From Rhynochetos jubatus (Eukaryota > Chordata > Aves > Eurypygiformes > Rhynochetidae): a DNA stretch of 64,000 nt. The stretch covers positions 1,240,001 to 1,304,000 of the forward strand of contig CM050665.1 in the NCBI GenBank assembly GCA_027574665.1. Reading direction: 5' to 3'. Below, piece by piece: positions 11,701-23,700 of the stretch. The notes below the pieces were generated by a model. That model was not told the DNA's origin. It was given only the letters and a program-made list of their open reading frames with translations, and ran no database searches. A program made the translations under genes and the position numbers. The number at the start of each line of letters is the position of its first letter. The stretch's first letter is position 1.

Positions 11701-14700
11701 GGGTCCTGGAGGCGCCGTTCTGAACGTGACAGAAGAATGAACAGCCCGGCGAAGAGAGTCTGGTTGTGACCGACTCGGCGAGCTCCTGCTTATTGCAGAC
11801 ATTCATAATCCAAATTAAATTGGATAAAATAGCCTTTCTGTGATGTATTTCTCTCTCTTTAAAGCTAGCATAAAGGTGCCAGGGCCGGTTAGCTGCATTT
11901 TAAACACTGTCAGCGTCTGAGAATGGTTTTCCCCTAGGGAGCCTGCGAACACTTTAAATCCAAACTGCCCGTGTTTGTGCTTTACCTACGCTCTGGAATG
12001 AGGGAGAAGGAAAGATTCCTTAACCTTACGGATGATCTGAGCCTGAAGGTTGTGCTGCTGGAGTCTGACTGACCACGGTATCCGCGCTTGGGTTTTGCCT
12101 GACTCCTACAGATCATGGAACACTTCTGAGGGTGGGAGGTTTGGGAGAAAAATCTCGTTTGAAGCACTTTCCCTTTTCCTGAGGCAGTGAAGCAACTCCG
12201 ACCGGCAATATTTTGCAGGGGAAGACGGGAACGGCTTAGGGGTTTCCTGTGTCTCTGGGCTCAAAATACCCCTGAGCATCCAGCCGGGCTGGGCTCGGCG
12301 AGAAAGAGCCCGTCGTCGGGGAAAGGGTTTTGGTGGGAGTTTGGCGGGTGGTGCCGGGGGATTAACGACGAGTATTACCGCAGAGCTGTGCTGAGCTCCG
12401 CTCAGTGCCTGCGGTTGCTCCCTGGCATCCTCTTGGTGAAGGGTTACGAGCCTCCCGGAAGCGTCCTCGCCGGGCGTCGAGCCCTCGGCTGAGCTCCGCG
12501 GACGAGACGCGGCGCAGGCTGGCTCGGCCGCGGCCTGTCGCGGTCATCGGCGTGCTGAGCGAGTGACGGCACAGGGTACCCTGCCCGCAGCGAGCCTTGC
12601 GAAGGGCAGAGGCCAGCTGTGGGGAAGCCGGGGTCCCGGCTGGGCTGGAAGGGCAGAGAGGGCGGCCGTGAGCGTCTGGGGTGTGTGGGTGCCGGGAGGG
12701 AGCGGTGCTGGGCTCTGGGCGGTTCTTGTGTGAGTTAAGGGCAAGGTCTGCAGTGATGCTCCGGCTTGTGAAGTCTGAAATGCGGGAGATGCTGGAGAAG
12801 CGCCTGTGTTCCGAAACCTCCTGTCACGGGGCAGAGGGTCAGCTTGTCTTTGTGGCCCGAGCGCGTGGGCAGGTCTCTTGGCGCTGGCTTCCCGTGGTGG
12901 CCGTCGAATAGAAGCGTTGGGCAGTAACTTGCGGTTCCTGGCCAGGCTCCGTGAGCTGCATGTGGAGAAAACACACATCCATTCTGGAGGTCGTAGCGCC
13001 GCCGCCACAACCGGCTCGGTCGGCCGCGCGTTCTGCTCGTTCTCGGGACGGCTCTTTGCAGGCCCAGGCTCCCTCGCTTGAAGGGTCTGATGAGCTACAC
13101 GAGGATGTTTGTCCGAGTCATCACCGTTTAGGTGCCGTCTCTGGGCTCAGGCGTCAGTTTTACTGGGTTTGATATCCTGGGCATCAGGCCGGCCCGTTGC
13201 CTGTCGCGGCGGGCGTTTGCCCGTCCGCTCTTGCGGGCCGGCAGGCCCTTCTGCAGGCGCTCGGCTGTGCGCTTCCTTCGGAAAACGGCCTCTGAGTGCG
13301 TCGTGCCCTTCCTGCTTTGTGACAGACCCTGGAAGGCGGCCGAGCCTTGGAATGACTGCCTGCCGCAGAGCTAGCTTCCCTGGGCGCGGGAAAGGGAGGG
13401 GTGGCCCGGCGCGGCCCCGTAGGCCGGTCGTTACCCTCGCCAGCCGAGCACCCTCTGCCAGCCCAGACTGCGCTTTTCGCCTGGGGGAGGCATCAGCCTC
13501 CTCAGACGGGACTGGGTTACACCAGAGTCTTACTGCGCCTCAGCCCTCTGGAACGTGACAGGAACCTGTACGTCGCGTGAGCCGCGGCGCCACGGTTATT
13601 GGGATTGACGGCGGCGTTCTCTGCTGGGACAACGTCACGCACCCCGGCTGGCTCTGCTGCCGGACAGAACCGTGGTCCGCAGTCGGCAGGGAGGGGAGAA
13701 GTTTCCCAAAGAGCTGCCGTTGTTTTGCTGGTACTTCCCTGCTCCTTGTCAGAAACCACAGTTCACCCCGAGTCCTCTACAGGACAGAAGCCCTTAGGGG
13801 TGTTCCGCTGGGTTCCCTGCGCATCCACCTCGTGGCTGCCTCCCCCTTCCCGGGGCACGCCGGCCCCCCCTGCATCACCATTGCGGGGAGCGTGCTTCAG
13901 CCTCCCCCCTGCTAGGCAGATGTCTCGTATAATGAGATGCAAAAAAAAAAGGGGGTGGGGGGATAATAAAGGCAGAGGAGTGTGATGTTCCGCCTGGATG
14001 TGACAGGACCTCCTGCTGCGGCAGCTGCCAGGGCCAGCCAGGGCCGGACTCATCTGTATTCCAGCGCGCCGCAGCCCGAGTCGGGATCGATCTAATTAGG
14101 GTGTTTTAAACACCGCCGGCGTTCGGAGGTCTGTGTGCCAGGCTGGAGAGGGAAGGGCTCCCGAGCCTGAGGTGATCCTGCTCGGAGCAGGACTCTGCGG
14201 CTGGGTGAGCGCGTGGGATGTGACCTGCCTGGAACCGGCGGGGGGACTGGCCCCGTGCGCGGCACCGCTGCATTGCGGGGAGCGGCGGCGCGTGGTCAGC
14301 CGGCCGATGGGGCAGCAGACGGCCTTCCCTGCCAGTGAGAAACAAGCCCCTGTCTTCCCACATCCCGGAACTGGAGGTTTTGGGATGTTGGTATGGCAGA
14401 AGTTGTTGATGTCTGACAGCTGCCAGCTGATAACCGTAACGCCCTGAAGGGAGTCTTCGGGGGTGCTGAGCGTGGCTCGCTTTGGCATTACTGACGGGAC
14501 TAAGCAGCAACTGCTGCCTCGGGCCTTCTCGTGCCCTCCCTGAAAACGCAGCGGGTGCTGCGGGCTTTGGCCGCGCGTTGGCGCGGTCACTGCGAGGCTC
14601 CCACCCCCTGGCAGGCAGGCGGGCTGCCCGAGGGCGACATGCAGCTTGTGGCCTCCGTCCAAGACCAGAGTCGGGCGGCTGCAGGTGTTGCCGTAGAGGG

Positions 14701-17700
14701 CTGGGAACAGCACCAGCTACTCATCGTTTCCCAGAGAAGATCCAGCCCGGAGCAGATACTGCGATTATGGACTTCAGAAATTGTGCACGTGGGAAACGTT
14801 GGCGCAGCCCGCGGGGAGACGGCGAGACCCCGCGTCCGCAGCTCCCGCTGCCCATCGCTGGGTGGCTGCTTGAGTCGCGGTGTGCCGGGGTCAGCCGCCT
14901 GCCCCCCAGCCCGTCTCTTACCCGGGGCTTGCCCGGCTTTCGGCTGCTCTCCTGGCACGCGGGGGTTGGTGTTCGCTGGGCCAGGAGCTGCGATGTGGCA
15001 TCGCTGTGATTTGGGAGGAGCGTGAAGCACGCTGGTGCGTTGTTTTCGGGAAGGTTTTGATAGTTCAGCAGTATTTCTGTATGATATGGGGGTTTTTAAC
15101 GTTTTAACCAGGCAGCTAAGTGTTTCCTGGATTTTCTGGAGCGAGGTGTTGAAAGCATAACCTCATTCCCAAAACCCTGCGTCAGCGTCTTTCGACTTCT
15201 CAGTAGTTTAAGCGGCTTCGTTGATGCGATGGATCCGTATCTGCGTACGGGCGCCGGAGGGTGGTTGAAGATGTCCCCTGGTAAAGGGGCGTTGGAAAAA
15301 GCAAGGAGGGTGCGCCATCGGCGAGGGTATTGTGGCTGAAGTACGGTGCCAGCGCTTCCAGAAGGAGGCTGGGGAGAGCAGTGTGAAATAGGGTGCTGGC
15401 TTTGCTCCGAACCCCCAGGGCGTCCGGTGCGCTGTTCTGGGAAACCCCAACCTCCTCGCGTTGCCCTGTGTTTTTTCACCTTAAGAAAACAGGATCTTTG
15501 GAGGCTTCTACAATATTTTGAACGTCGACGCTTCATTTGGTGTCGCCTTCTGTGGAATAGCTGTTTCCCCGCAGCGAGAGCGTGCCCGGCCGTACCCCCA
15601 GCCATCCTTCACGCCGCGTTAGCCTGTCGGGATGACAGAGCGGCCGCGCGGCGCCGGCCACCCGATAAACCTGTTATCTCCCCTGCTCCTCCCGCCAGCA
15701 GCTCTCCCCGTCTCCTTGCTACATGAAAAATTGACACGGCCTCGGGCGCAGATCTGTTCCCAGGAAAGCTCCATCTATAAGCAGCTGAGGAAAGGGGGTG
15801 CGCGGGCACAGCCCCTCCCGCTCCGGCAGCCTGGGCGGCGCAGGGGGTGGGCGCGAAGCCCCTGTCGCTCGGCCTCTCTGTGGCGGCGTAGCCTGGCGGT
15901 GCAGAGTCCCCGCAGAGGCGGCGGTGTCGCGCGTCCTGTGCGCGCCGGTGCGGCCGACGGCGGCTCCCCGCGGCTCCGGGCTGGGCGGCGCGGCGGGAAG
16001 GCGCGTTCGGGCGGGTGGGCGGCAGCAAGGTGATGGGCCCTGTCCTCCGCACCTTGCGCTTTCCTCTCTGAGCAGAACCGGCCCCGACACCCCTTCTGTC
16101 CCCACGCCCGCGGGTGAGGAAGCGCTTACGGCCGTTGCTCATCGGCAGGATGGAAGTGAGGGCATCCTGAGAAGCTGGGTTTGGAATAGGTGGAGGTGCT
16201 AAAAACAAGGTGTGTGCCTAATGCGGACCCGCAGGTGGGAGCCACACCGGACGGTTTGACCCGGGAGGGAAACTCAAGCCTCTGGCGTTTGCTTTGCTGT
16301 GTGCCCCGGGAGGTGAGCTGGAGCAGTCTGGGCTTTGCGTAAGGCGCTTCTTCCCAGGTCACCGAGGAAAAGCAGGATGAGCGCAGCGGGAGCAGCGCGG
16401 CAGAGCCAGGGGGCACCTCGCTAGCTGGGCCGCGGTGGGCGAGGAGCTGCCTGTGCTCCCCCCACGCACGGCTTGCTGCTCTCGCCGCCGCTCGGCCCCG
16501 TCAGCGGTGACGGGAAGGACCAGGGCTCCGCTTATCGATGGCTGCGCGCGGGAGCGCGAGTCGTAAATCTAACGGCACGTTACAGGGGGAATGAGCTCCT
16601 GTTCCTGATCTCAGCATGCAATTTTCCGTTGTTATCTCCAGAACATGTCTGCTCCATCCTGGCCTCCCTTCTGCGGAACCTGAGAGGGCAGCAGAGGACA
16701 CGGTTACTGAACAAATTCACGGAGAACGACAGCGAGAAGGTGAGTGCTGGGTACGTGTCTGCAGTGCCTGGGCCGCGAGGGTGCCTGCCTGCGCTCCCTG
16801 AGGGGCTGATTGCCCGTTATCGTACCGGCTGCGGGCACTTGTACGCTCACGGACATCATTCTCTACAAACTGCAATGCCTTCGGTGCCTGGCCCCCGCGT
16901 CCTGCGTGCTCGTGTTTTCTGGTGCCTTCGCACGTGGTGGTCGCGATGCTCGGCCCTGCGTCCCTGCTGACGCCATCAGGCGTCGCGCCCGTTGTGCGGC
17001 GGGACGCTGCGCTGGCTGTCCGACCAGGGCGCCGCGGGAAGGTGCCGCTGTTGCTAGCACAGCTCGTTTGCGGGGTCCAGGAACTGCTCCGGCACGCCTT
17101 TCACGTTCCCAGTTCCGCTCCTAGAAGGTGTCGCGTTACTGGTGTTTAGTTTGGGAAATTCCTTCCAGAATGGTGAGGTGGTGGGGGACAGATGGAATGG
17201 CTGCGGCGCAGAAGCGGCAGCTTTTGCAGACCAGGAATTCCCAAGGGGTTTGTGCATTCCACCACTGGGGAAATACCGGTTCCTTACTGAGCCGCCTTAG
17301 TGGAACAGTGCTAAAACGGTGTTTTTCATAACCCGCTCTGCCAGCTGCAGAAACTTCCCGTGACTCGGTAGCGCTTCCGTTGCCTGATGCGGTTCGGAGG
17401 AGGGCAGGACGGCCGTGGCACGTCCCGTGCCGGTAAAACCAGCTTGGCAGCGTGCAGCACGGACAGAGAGGTCTGCTGAAGGAGCCAGGAGAACGAGCGA
17501 GCTAGGGCCACGCGTCTGCTGCCTGTAGCCGGAGCTGACAAGACCATATTGTGGGATGGGATTACGTTCAAACGCCTGCGGACTCGGCGTGCTCACCCGA
17601 CCAACGCTCGCGCCGTCCTCCTGTAATGTATTCCTTCCTGAGAGTGACAGCATCGCCTGGTGCTTTGCGAGGCTGCAGCTGGGAGGAAAACAACACGGCA

Positions 17701-20700
17701 TGAAGGATTAAAGATGATTGCATTGTTCTTTTTTCTTGCTCAGGTCTCTCTCTTCTGCCCTCGCAGGTTGATAGGCTGATGGAACTGTATTTTAAGTACC
17801 TGGATGCAATGCAGGCAGCTGATAAGAAGATTGACGGAGAGAAACACGTATGTATTGCTTCGGTGTTGCCAGCTCATGTCTGCAAAGCCTCTGCGCAGGC
17901 CCGTCGTCCCAGGACCTTGGGCTCAGCTGGGTCGCGCTCTGAGCCGTGCTCTCCTACCTGTGCCGTTAGCTCCTAACGCCTGGCGCCCTGCGCTCCAGCT
18001 TCCAGTTAACCTCCGATAAAACGGGCTGGGGCCTTCTCTGCAGCCAGGGCTCCTGCCCTTTCCTTAGAGCGAGTTTTACTGGGAGGGCCTGGGCCTGTGC
18101 TTCAGCCTGCCTCCCTTTTCCTTGGCTGCAGTCCTGCTTGGTTTGGCAGATGGAGGGTAAGCGAAATGCAGAGCGACAATTACACGCTAACGTGCGAGGC
18201 CTCCTGCCCTGGTCTTTGGAGTGCTGCTCAGCTGCGGGAGAGCCTCTCTTTGGCTGAGCGAGACGGGGCTGCAGCCAAGGCGGGTGTGCTCTCCGCACAC
18301 CAGCAGCGATTCGTTTTGGATGACACGAGCCTCGCCACCACACAGTACTTCCTTGGAGCTGAAGCTGGAACAGGCGTTCTGACAGCGAACGAGCTCTTGG
18401 AGCCAGGAAGCGGCTTGCGGAGCTGTTAGCGAGCTTGGCCGGCTTCCCACAAGATCATCTGTATCGGCTCTGAAGAGGGTGTGAGATTGATTAGCGCTGA
18501 CGGAGAGTAATCACCGCAGCCGCCGTGCCCCCGCGCGGGCGAGCTCGGCGTGCCGCGGCTGCGGCCCCTCGCCAGGCTCCGACGAGCAGCTGTCTGCCCG
18601 CGGCCAGGGCCGCTTCTCTGGGGCTGGCAAACATTCCGAGGGCGCGGGAGCTCAGCAGGGCTGCTGCTGCGCGGGAAGGCACGGCGGGGAGTGATGAATG
18701 GAGTGGCTTTTGCTGCCAGCATTCCGGCTCCGTACGGACAGCCGCAGCCTCGCGGGCGGACGGTGGCCTGAGGGAAAACAGCTTCACCCTTTCCTGCTCT
18801 CCCTCCGCGCCCCGTTCATCCCCCTGGAACAGAGCGAGGAGTTACTTACTCTTTGCACCTCAGTGTCGGGGTGAGTTTTGGGGCTCCCAACCCGCCGGGT
18901 TTTTCCGGCGGAAGTCTGGCGGTGCAGCTGCCCTACGGAGCCCGACAGTGCCCTGGGCCAATGGCCCGCGGCCGCCTGCAAGTGTTAGCGCCTGTCGGGG
19001 AACGGCCAGCACAGACCGGGGCGTTGGAGCTTCTGCAGAAGCTTTCTAATTAAGAATATTAACCCCTTCGTGTCTGCCGGCGCACAGGAGAAACCAAGGG
19101 TTTTCCTCCCGTATCCGGAGGCCGCTGTGCGCCCCACTGAGGGCTCTGTGGGCTGGAATGGCGAGGAGGGGTGGATCCCGGTTCTTCACTCCTGTTAGAC
19201 TTACTAATAGGATTTGGCAGCAACATCTCGTCTGTGCACTGTGTTGGGCACGAGGTGTATGTGTTACGGCCTCGGGGCTCGTTCCTGGCTTGGAACGGCC
19301 TTGGAATTGCCCTGTGCTTTGTAGCGTCCTGAGGTGGTCAGCGGGAGCGCTCTCCCAGCTCTGCAGGGGCTCAGGCGGTTTCCCCGCGTGGAAGTGGGCA
19401 AACGCCATCGTTCTGCCCGTCAAGTCCGGGCGTTGGCTGGCCGTGGCAGGATTTATGGAGCACTTAATGTTTCTGGTGTGGCACATGAATCAGGGAAGCG
19501 GGTGGTGCGAACGCTCGGTCCCGCAGACGCTGCGCTCTGTCACTGGCGGACTTTTGCCCTTCCTCTTGCGGCAGAGGACACGGTACCCGAGGTCTGGTGC
19601 GCGGCTCCTCGCCCCCCTCCCAGCCCCCCAGCAAAGCGGTACCTGGTGGGGTTTTGCGGGGTCAGCGTGCGCCGAGGAGAGCGGGCTCCAGGTCTGCCGG
19701 ACAGTGCCGGGGTGCGAGCCTCGCGTTACGGGGAGGACGTATCGGCCGCGGCGCTCGGCCCGCAGCGGGGCAGCTGGCACGAGCCGCTCCTGCCCCGCTG
19801 CTCTCGTCCTTTTCCCGTGGGCCTGGCTCCTTTCAGTCGTCCTGTTTATCGCCTGGCGGCAGCGATGGTGTGGGATAGCGGGAGGCAGGGCAGGAATTTC
19901 TGAAGCCAGCTGTCTGAGGAAGGATGTTGGGACGAAGCTGCACCCTTAACGTGGGCAGTGAAGCGGGGCGAGGCCCGCTGAGCCCCCCCAGCGTTACCCA
20001 CCTGCCTGCTGCTGTGGGATCTGCCGGGAAGAGGCCGGGGGTGACCCAGTGGTTCCCGAATCGCCGCGGGGAAGAGTCCACGTGAGCGTGTCCCCGGCGC
20101 CTGGCACCTGCCTCAGCGCTCTTCCCGGGGTTTGTAGTCAACCCTAGAAAACGCCTCGCCCCCCTCGCAGTTCCCTCGCTCTTTCACGGAAACTGGGCGA
20201 ATCCCGTGGCTTACGGCTCCCGCTGAAGGATAACCGCGGGCGGCAGCAGCCTTCGCGACCCCTGAAGGCGGTAGGAAAAGGCAGGAGGTGGTTTGATATT
20301 TTCATAGCTCCACAGAAAATTGTGCTCAGCAGGTTTATTCGATAAAATATTCTCGGCAGCCGCTTTGCGCTCTAATGACTTACAAATTACATGCTAATTG
20401 TGCTCCAGGTAAGTCATTCCACCCTTGGAGGGAGAGGTGGAACTCCCAGCACGGAGCGGCGTCCGCAGGCTGGGGTAGCTGACCGGGACCGTGCGTCAGC
20501 CCGGAGTCGCAGCTGGGTTTAGGAGCAGCGGGCCGGGCCGCGTTCGCAGGAGCTGCCGCTCTGTTCCTCCCGACTCGGAAGCGGTGGGACGCTTTGTTGG
20601 AGTCGGAACGAGGTTTCGGGTCGGTGGCTCGGTCTGCGGCCGTTCAGGCGTGTTTCTGCCCGCGAGGCAGAGAGGAGCAGAGCCCTTCCCGCGGCAGAGG

Positions 20701-23700
20701 GCTCCGATGGTTTCCTCGGTGCTCACGCTGGTGTGACCTGGCTGCCCCGGTGTCCGTGCCAGCCCCGTTCCAAGGATGGCCAGCCTGCTGAAGAGGCCGT
20801 GTCGCTCGCAGCTGCTGAGGGCTCCTGGGGAGGCCGTCCACAGCCGTGAACTGGGAGCCGGCGTGTCCTGGGTGGTCCCTGTGATGGTCTGACCTCACCC
20901 GAGGCTTCCGCTTGCTCCTCTCCTGCTGGGGGTCGGTCCCTGCCTCCTGCACGTGCTTTTTGACCGCGGGCTTCGCGATGGCCTGGAGTCCAGCTGTGCC
21001 TGCGGGCTGCCCCCCGGAATACCCACAGGGACAGGGTCTGGACCTGCTGTAGGTGACAAGTCGTGACAGTTGTTTTTGTGTGGGGCCGGGCAGAACCTCT
21101 CACCTCCATGACCTGCAGCTGGCCCACCCGGTGAGGGTGTACAGCCAGGGTCCCGGCCGTGTCCCCGTTCCCGGTCACCCGGCGAGGGAGTACAGCCAGG
21201 GTCCCGGCCGTGTCCCCATTCCCAGTCACCCGGCGAGGGAGTACAGCCAGGGTCCCAGCCGTGTCCCCGTTCCCGGTCACCCGGCGAGGGAGTACAGCCA
21301 GGGTCCCGGCCGTGTCCCCGTTCCTGGTCACCCGGCGAGGGAGTACAGCCAGGGTCCCGGCCGTGTCCCTGTTCCTGGTCACCCGGCGAGGGAGTACAGC
21401 CAGGGTCCCGGCCATGTCCCCGTTCCCGGTCACCCGGCGAGGGAGTACAGCCAGGGTCCCGGCCGTGTCCCCATTCCTGGTCACCCGGCGAGGGAGTACA
21501 CCCAGGGTCCTGGCTGTGTCCCCGTTCCCGGTCAGTGCTCGTCCCTTCCCTCTGCCCGGTGTGTGCTGGGGGAGGAGGAGGATGTGGACGACCCTTTGGG
21601 CCCTGCTCCAGTGACTGCGTGGGCAGATGTGACCCTGTGCAGTGCTGGCAGATCCCTTGGACCGGGTGGCGGGGGCACCTCAGCGCGTGGCGTTGGCAGG
21701 TTAGAAGCGGCGCCCGCGTGCTCGCTGGGAGGTGACCGCTCCGGGAGGCAGAGCGGGACGGCGGCCGTTGGCGCTGTGCTGGGAGGCGGGTTTGCGTGTC
21801 AGCGATGGTTGTGGGGCTCAAAAATCCCCCAGGCGCTGAGAAGGCACCTTAGAACTGCGCTCGTCCTCCAGTTCCAGTCTGCCGAGCTGACTGGCACAAA
21901 ACGGCCTCGCTTCTGTGGAGAGGGGCTGTCGGGGCGCTGCCTGCCCTCCGGGATCACCGCCGCGGCTGCCGGGCTCTGGCTGCTGTGATGGCCGCGCCGG
22001 CAGCAGAACGCGGAGCAGGCCGCTCTTTGTTCCCGGCTCCGGGGAGGCCGAATCCTGGGCTGCTGGTGGTTTTCCACTGGGGAATTTGGCTCTGGTGGGA
22101 AGAGCGGCCAATAGGGCTGCGGGCACTGCGGGGCGGTGGTTGGGGAATGAGCCTCGTCGTCCTTCTGGATATTTCCGTCAGGATGCCGCTGTCCTGCTGC
22201 CCAGGCTCAACACGGCTCAGCTCTGGATGCAGCGTGGCGCGGCTGTAGGGTGCGGACAGTCCCTCCCCGCGCAGAACCGGCGTTTTCTTCTCCTGGCGAG
22301 GGCTCGGGCTGTGCCCAGCCGTGCCCGCGCCCCCGGCTTTGGGGGCCCCGAGCGAGTTGGAGCTGAGCGGACGCCGGCGTCTGCGGGATCGCGCGGAGCG
22401 TCCTGGTGCGCAGCCAGCGCCGTTGGCTCCGTGGTGCTGGTAACCGGGCTTTGCTGTTCCGGATGGACTCGTTCTCTCGCTGCCAGCGGGGCAGCCGGCA
22501 GGAGAGCAGCGGGGTTTCGTTGCACGTGCTGTCGGGAGGCAGCGGCAAGCGGCCGCGCTTGTGAGTCGCTTCACGGCGTTTCTGCACGCGGAGCGTCCCT
22601 CGTGCTCTCGCCAGCGAGAAGCGCTCAGGGTGAATTTTCCTTCCGCCTACACTTACCGGCCAGGGCCTGGCTGGACAGCACGGGGGACTCTGGCAGCCTG
22701 CGTCAGCATCGGCGCCCTCGCGTGTGCTCGTTCCAGCTACGGCGCTCACCGGGGATGCCGTTAATGAGGAAATACTGCTCCGCTGGCGCGCGCCCACCTG
22801 CCAGCCGCCCCCGCGGTCCGTCCCGCAGGCTGCCGCCAGCGAGCCGGCTCTGACAAGCTGCTTCCCCCGCTTCGGAACGAGGCACAAAGGCAAACCCCCA
22901 AATGCCAGAGGTCACACGGGACAGCGGTTATTTTGGCCTGTCGGTCTCTGGAAATGGATGGATGTGACCAGCCTTTCCCGGCGGGAAGCAGCTCCCAGCT
23001 CAGGGCTCTGAAGGCACCGCTCGCTCTGAGCAGCACGGCCGCTCGCCCCTGGGGCAGGTCCTGTAGCGAGACGCTGTCTGCGTGGGAGCGAGCTGCTGTC
23101 TGCACGGGGAGCGAGCCATCGGGGGCGAGCCGTCGTGTGCGCAGGGAGCGAGCCGTCGGGAGCGAGCCGTCGTGTGCGCAGGGAATGAGCCGTCAGGGGT
23201 GAGCCGTCGTGTGCGCGGGGAGCGAGCCATCGGGAGCGAGCCGTCGTGTGTGCAGGGAATGAGCCGTCGTGTGCGCAGGGAGCGAGCCGTCGGGGGCGAG
23301 CCGTCGTGTGCGCAGGGAGCGAGCCGTCGGGAGCGAGCTGCTGTCTGCTCGGGGAGCGAGCCGTTGGGGGTGAGCCGTCGTGTGCACGGGGAGCGAGCCA
23401 TCAGGAGCGCAGGGAGCGAGCCGTCGGGAGCGAGCCGCTGTCTGCATGGGGAGCGAGCCGTCGGGAGTGAGCCATCAGGAGCGCAGGGAGCGAGCCGTCG
23501 GGAGCGAGCTGCCGTCTGCACGGGGAGCGAGCCGTCGGGGGTGAGCCATCGTGTGCGCGGGGAGCGAGCCATCAGGAGCGCAGGGAGCGAGCCGTCGGGG
23601 GCGAGCCGTCGTGTACGCAGGGAGTGAGCCGTCGGGGGCGAGCCGTCGTGTGCGCAGGGAATGAGCCGTCGGGGGCGAGCCGTCGTGTACGCAGGGAGTG

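Noticed and set aside
20723-21988. Repeat proteins of 250-311 residues on both strands
   Set aside because: These frames exist only because the 51-bp minisatellite period is a multiple of three. They overlap in both directions inside a CTNNBL1 intron.
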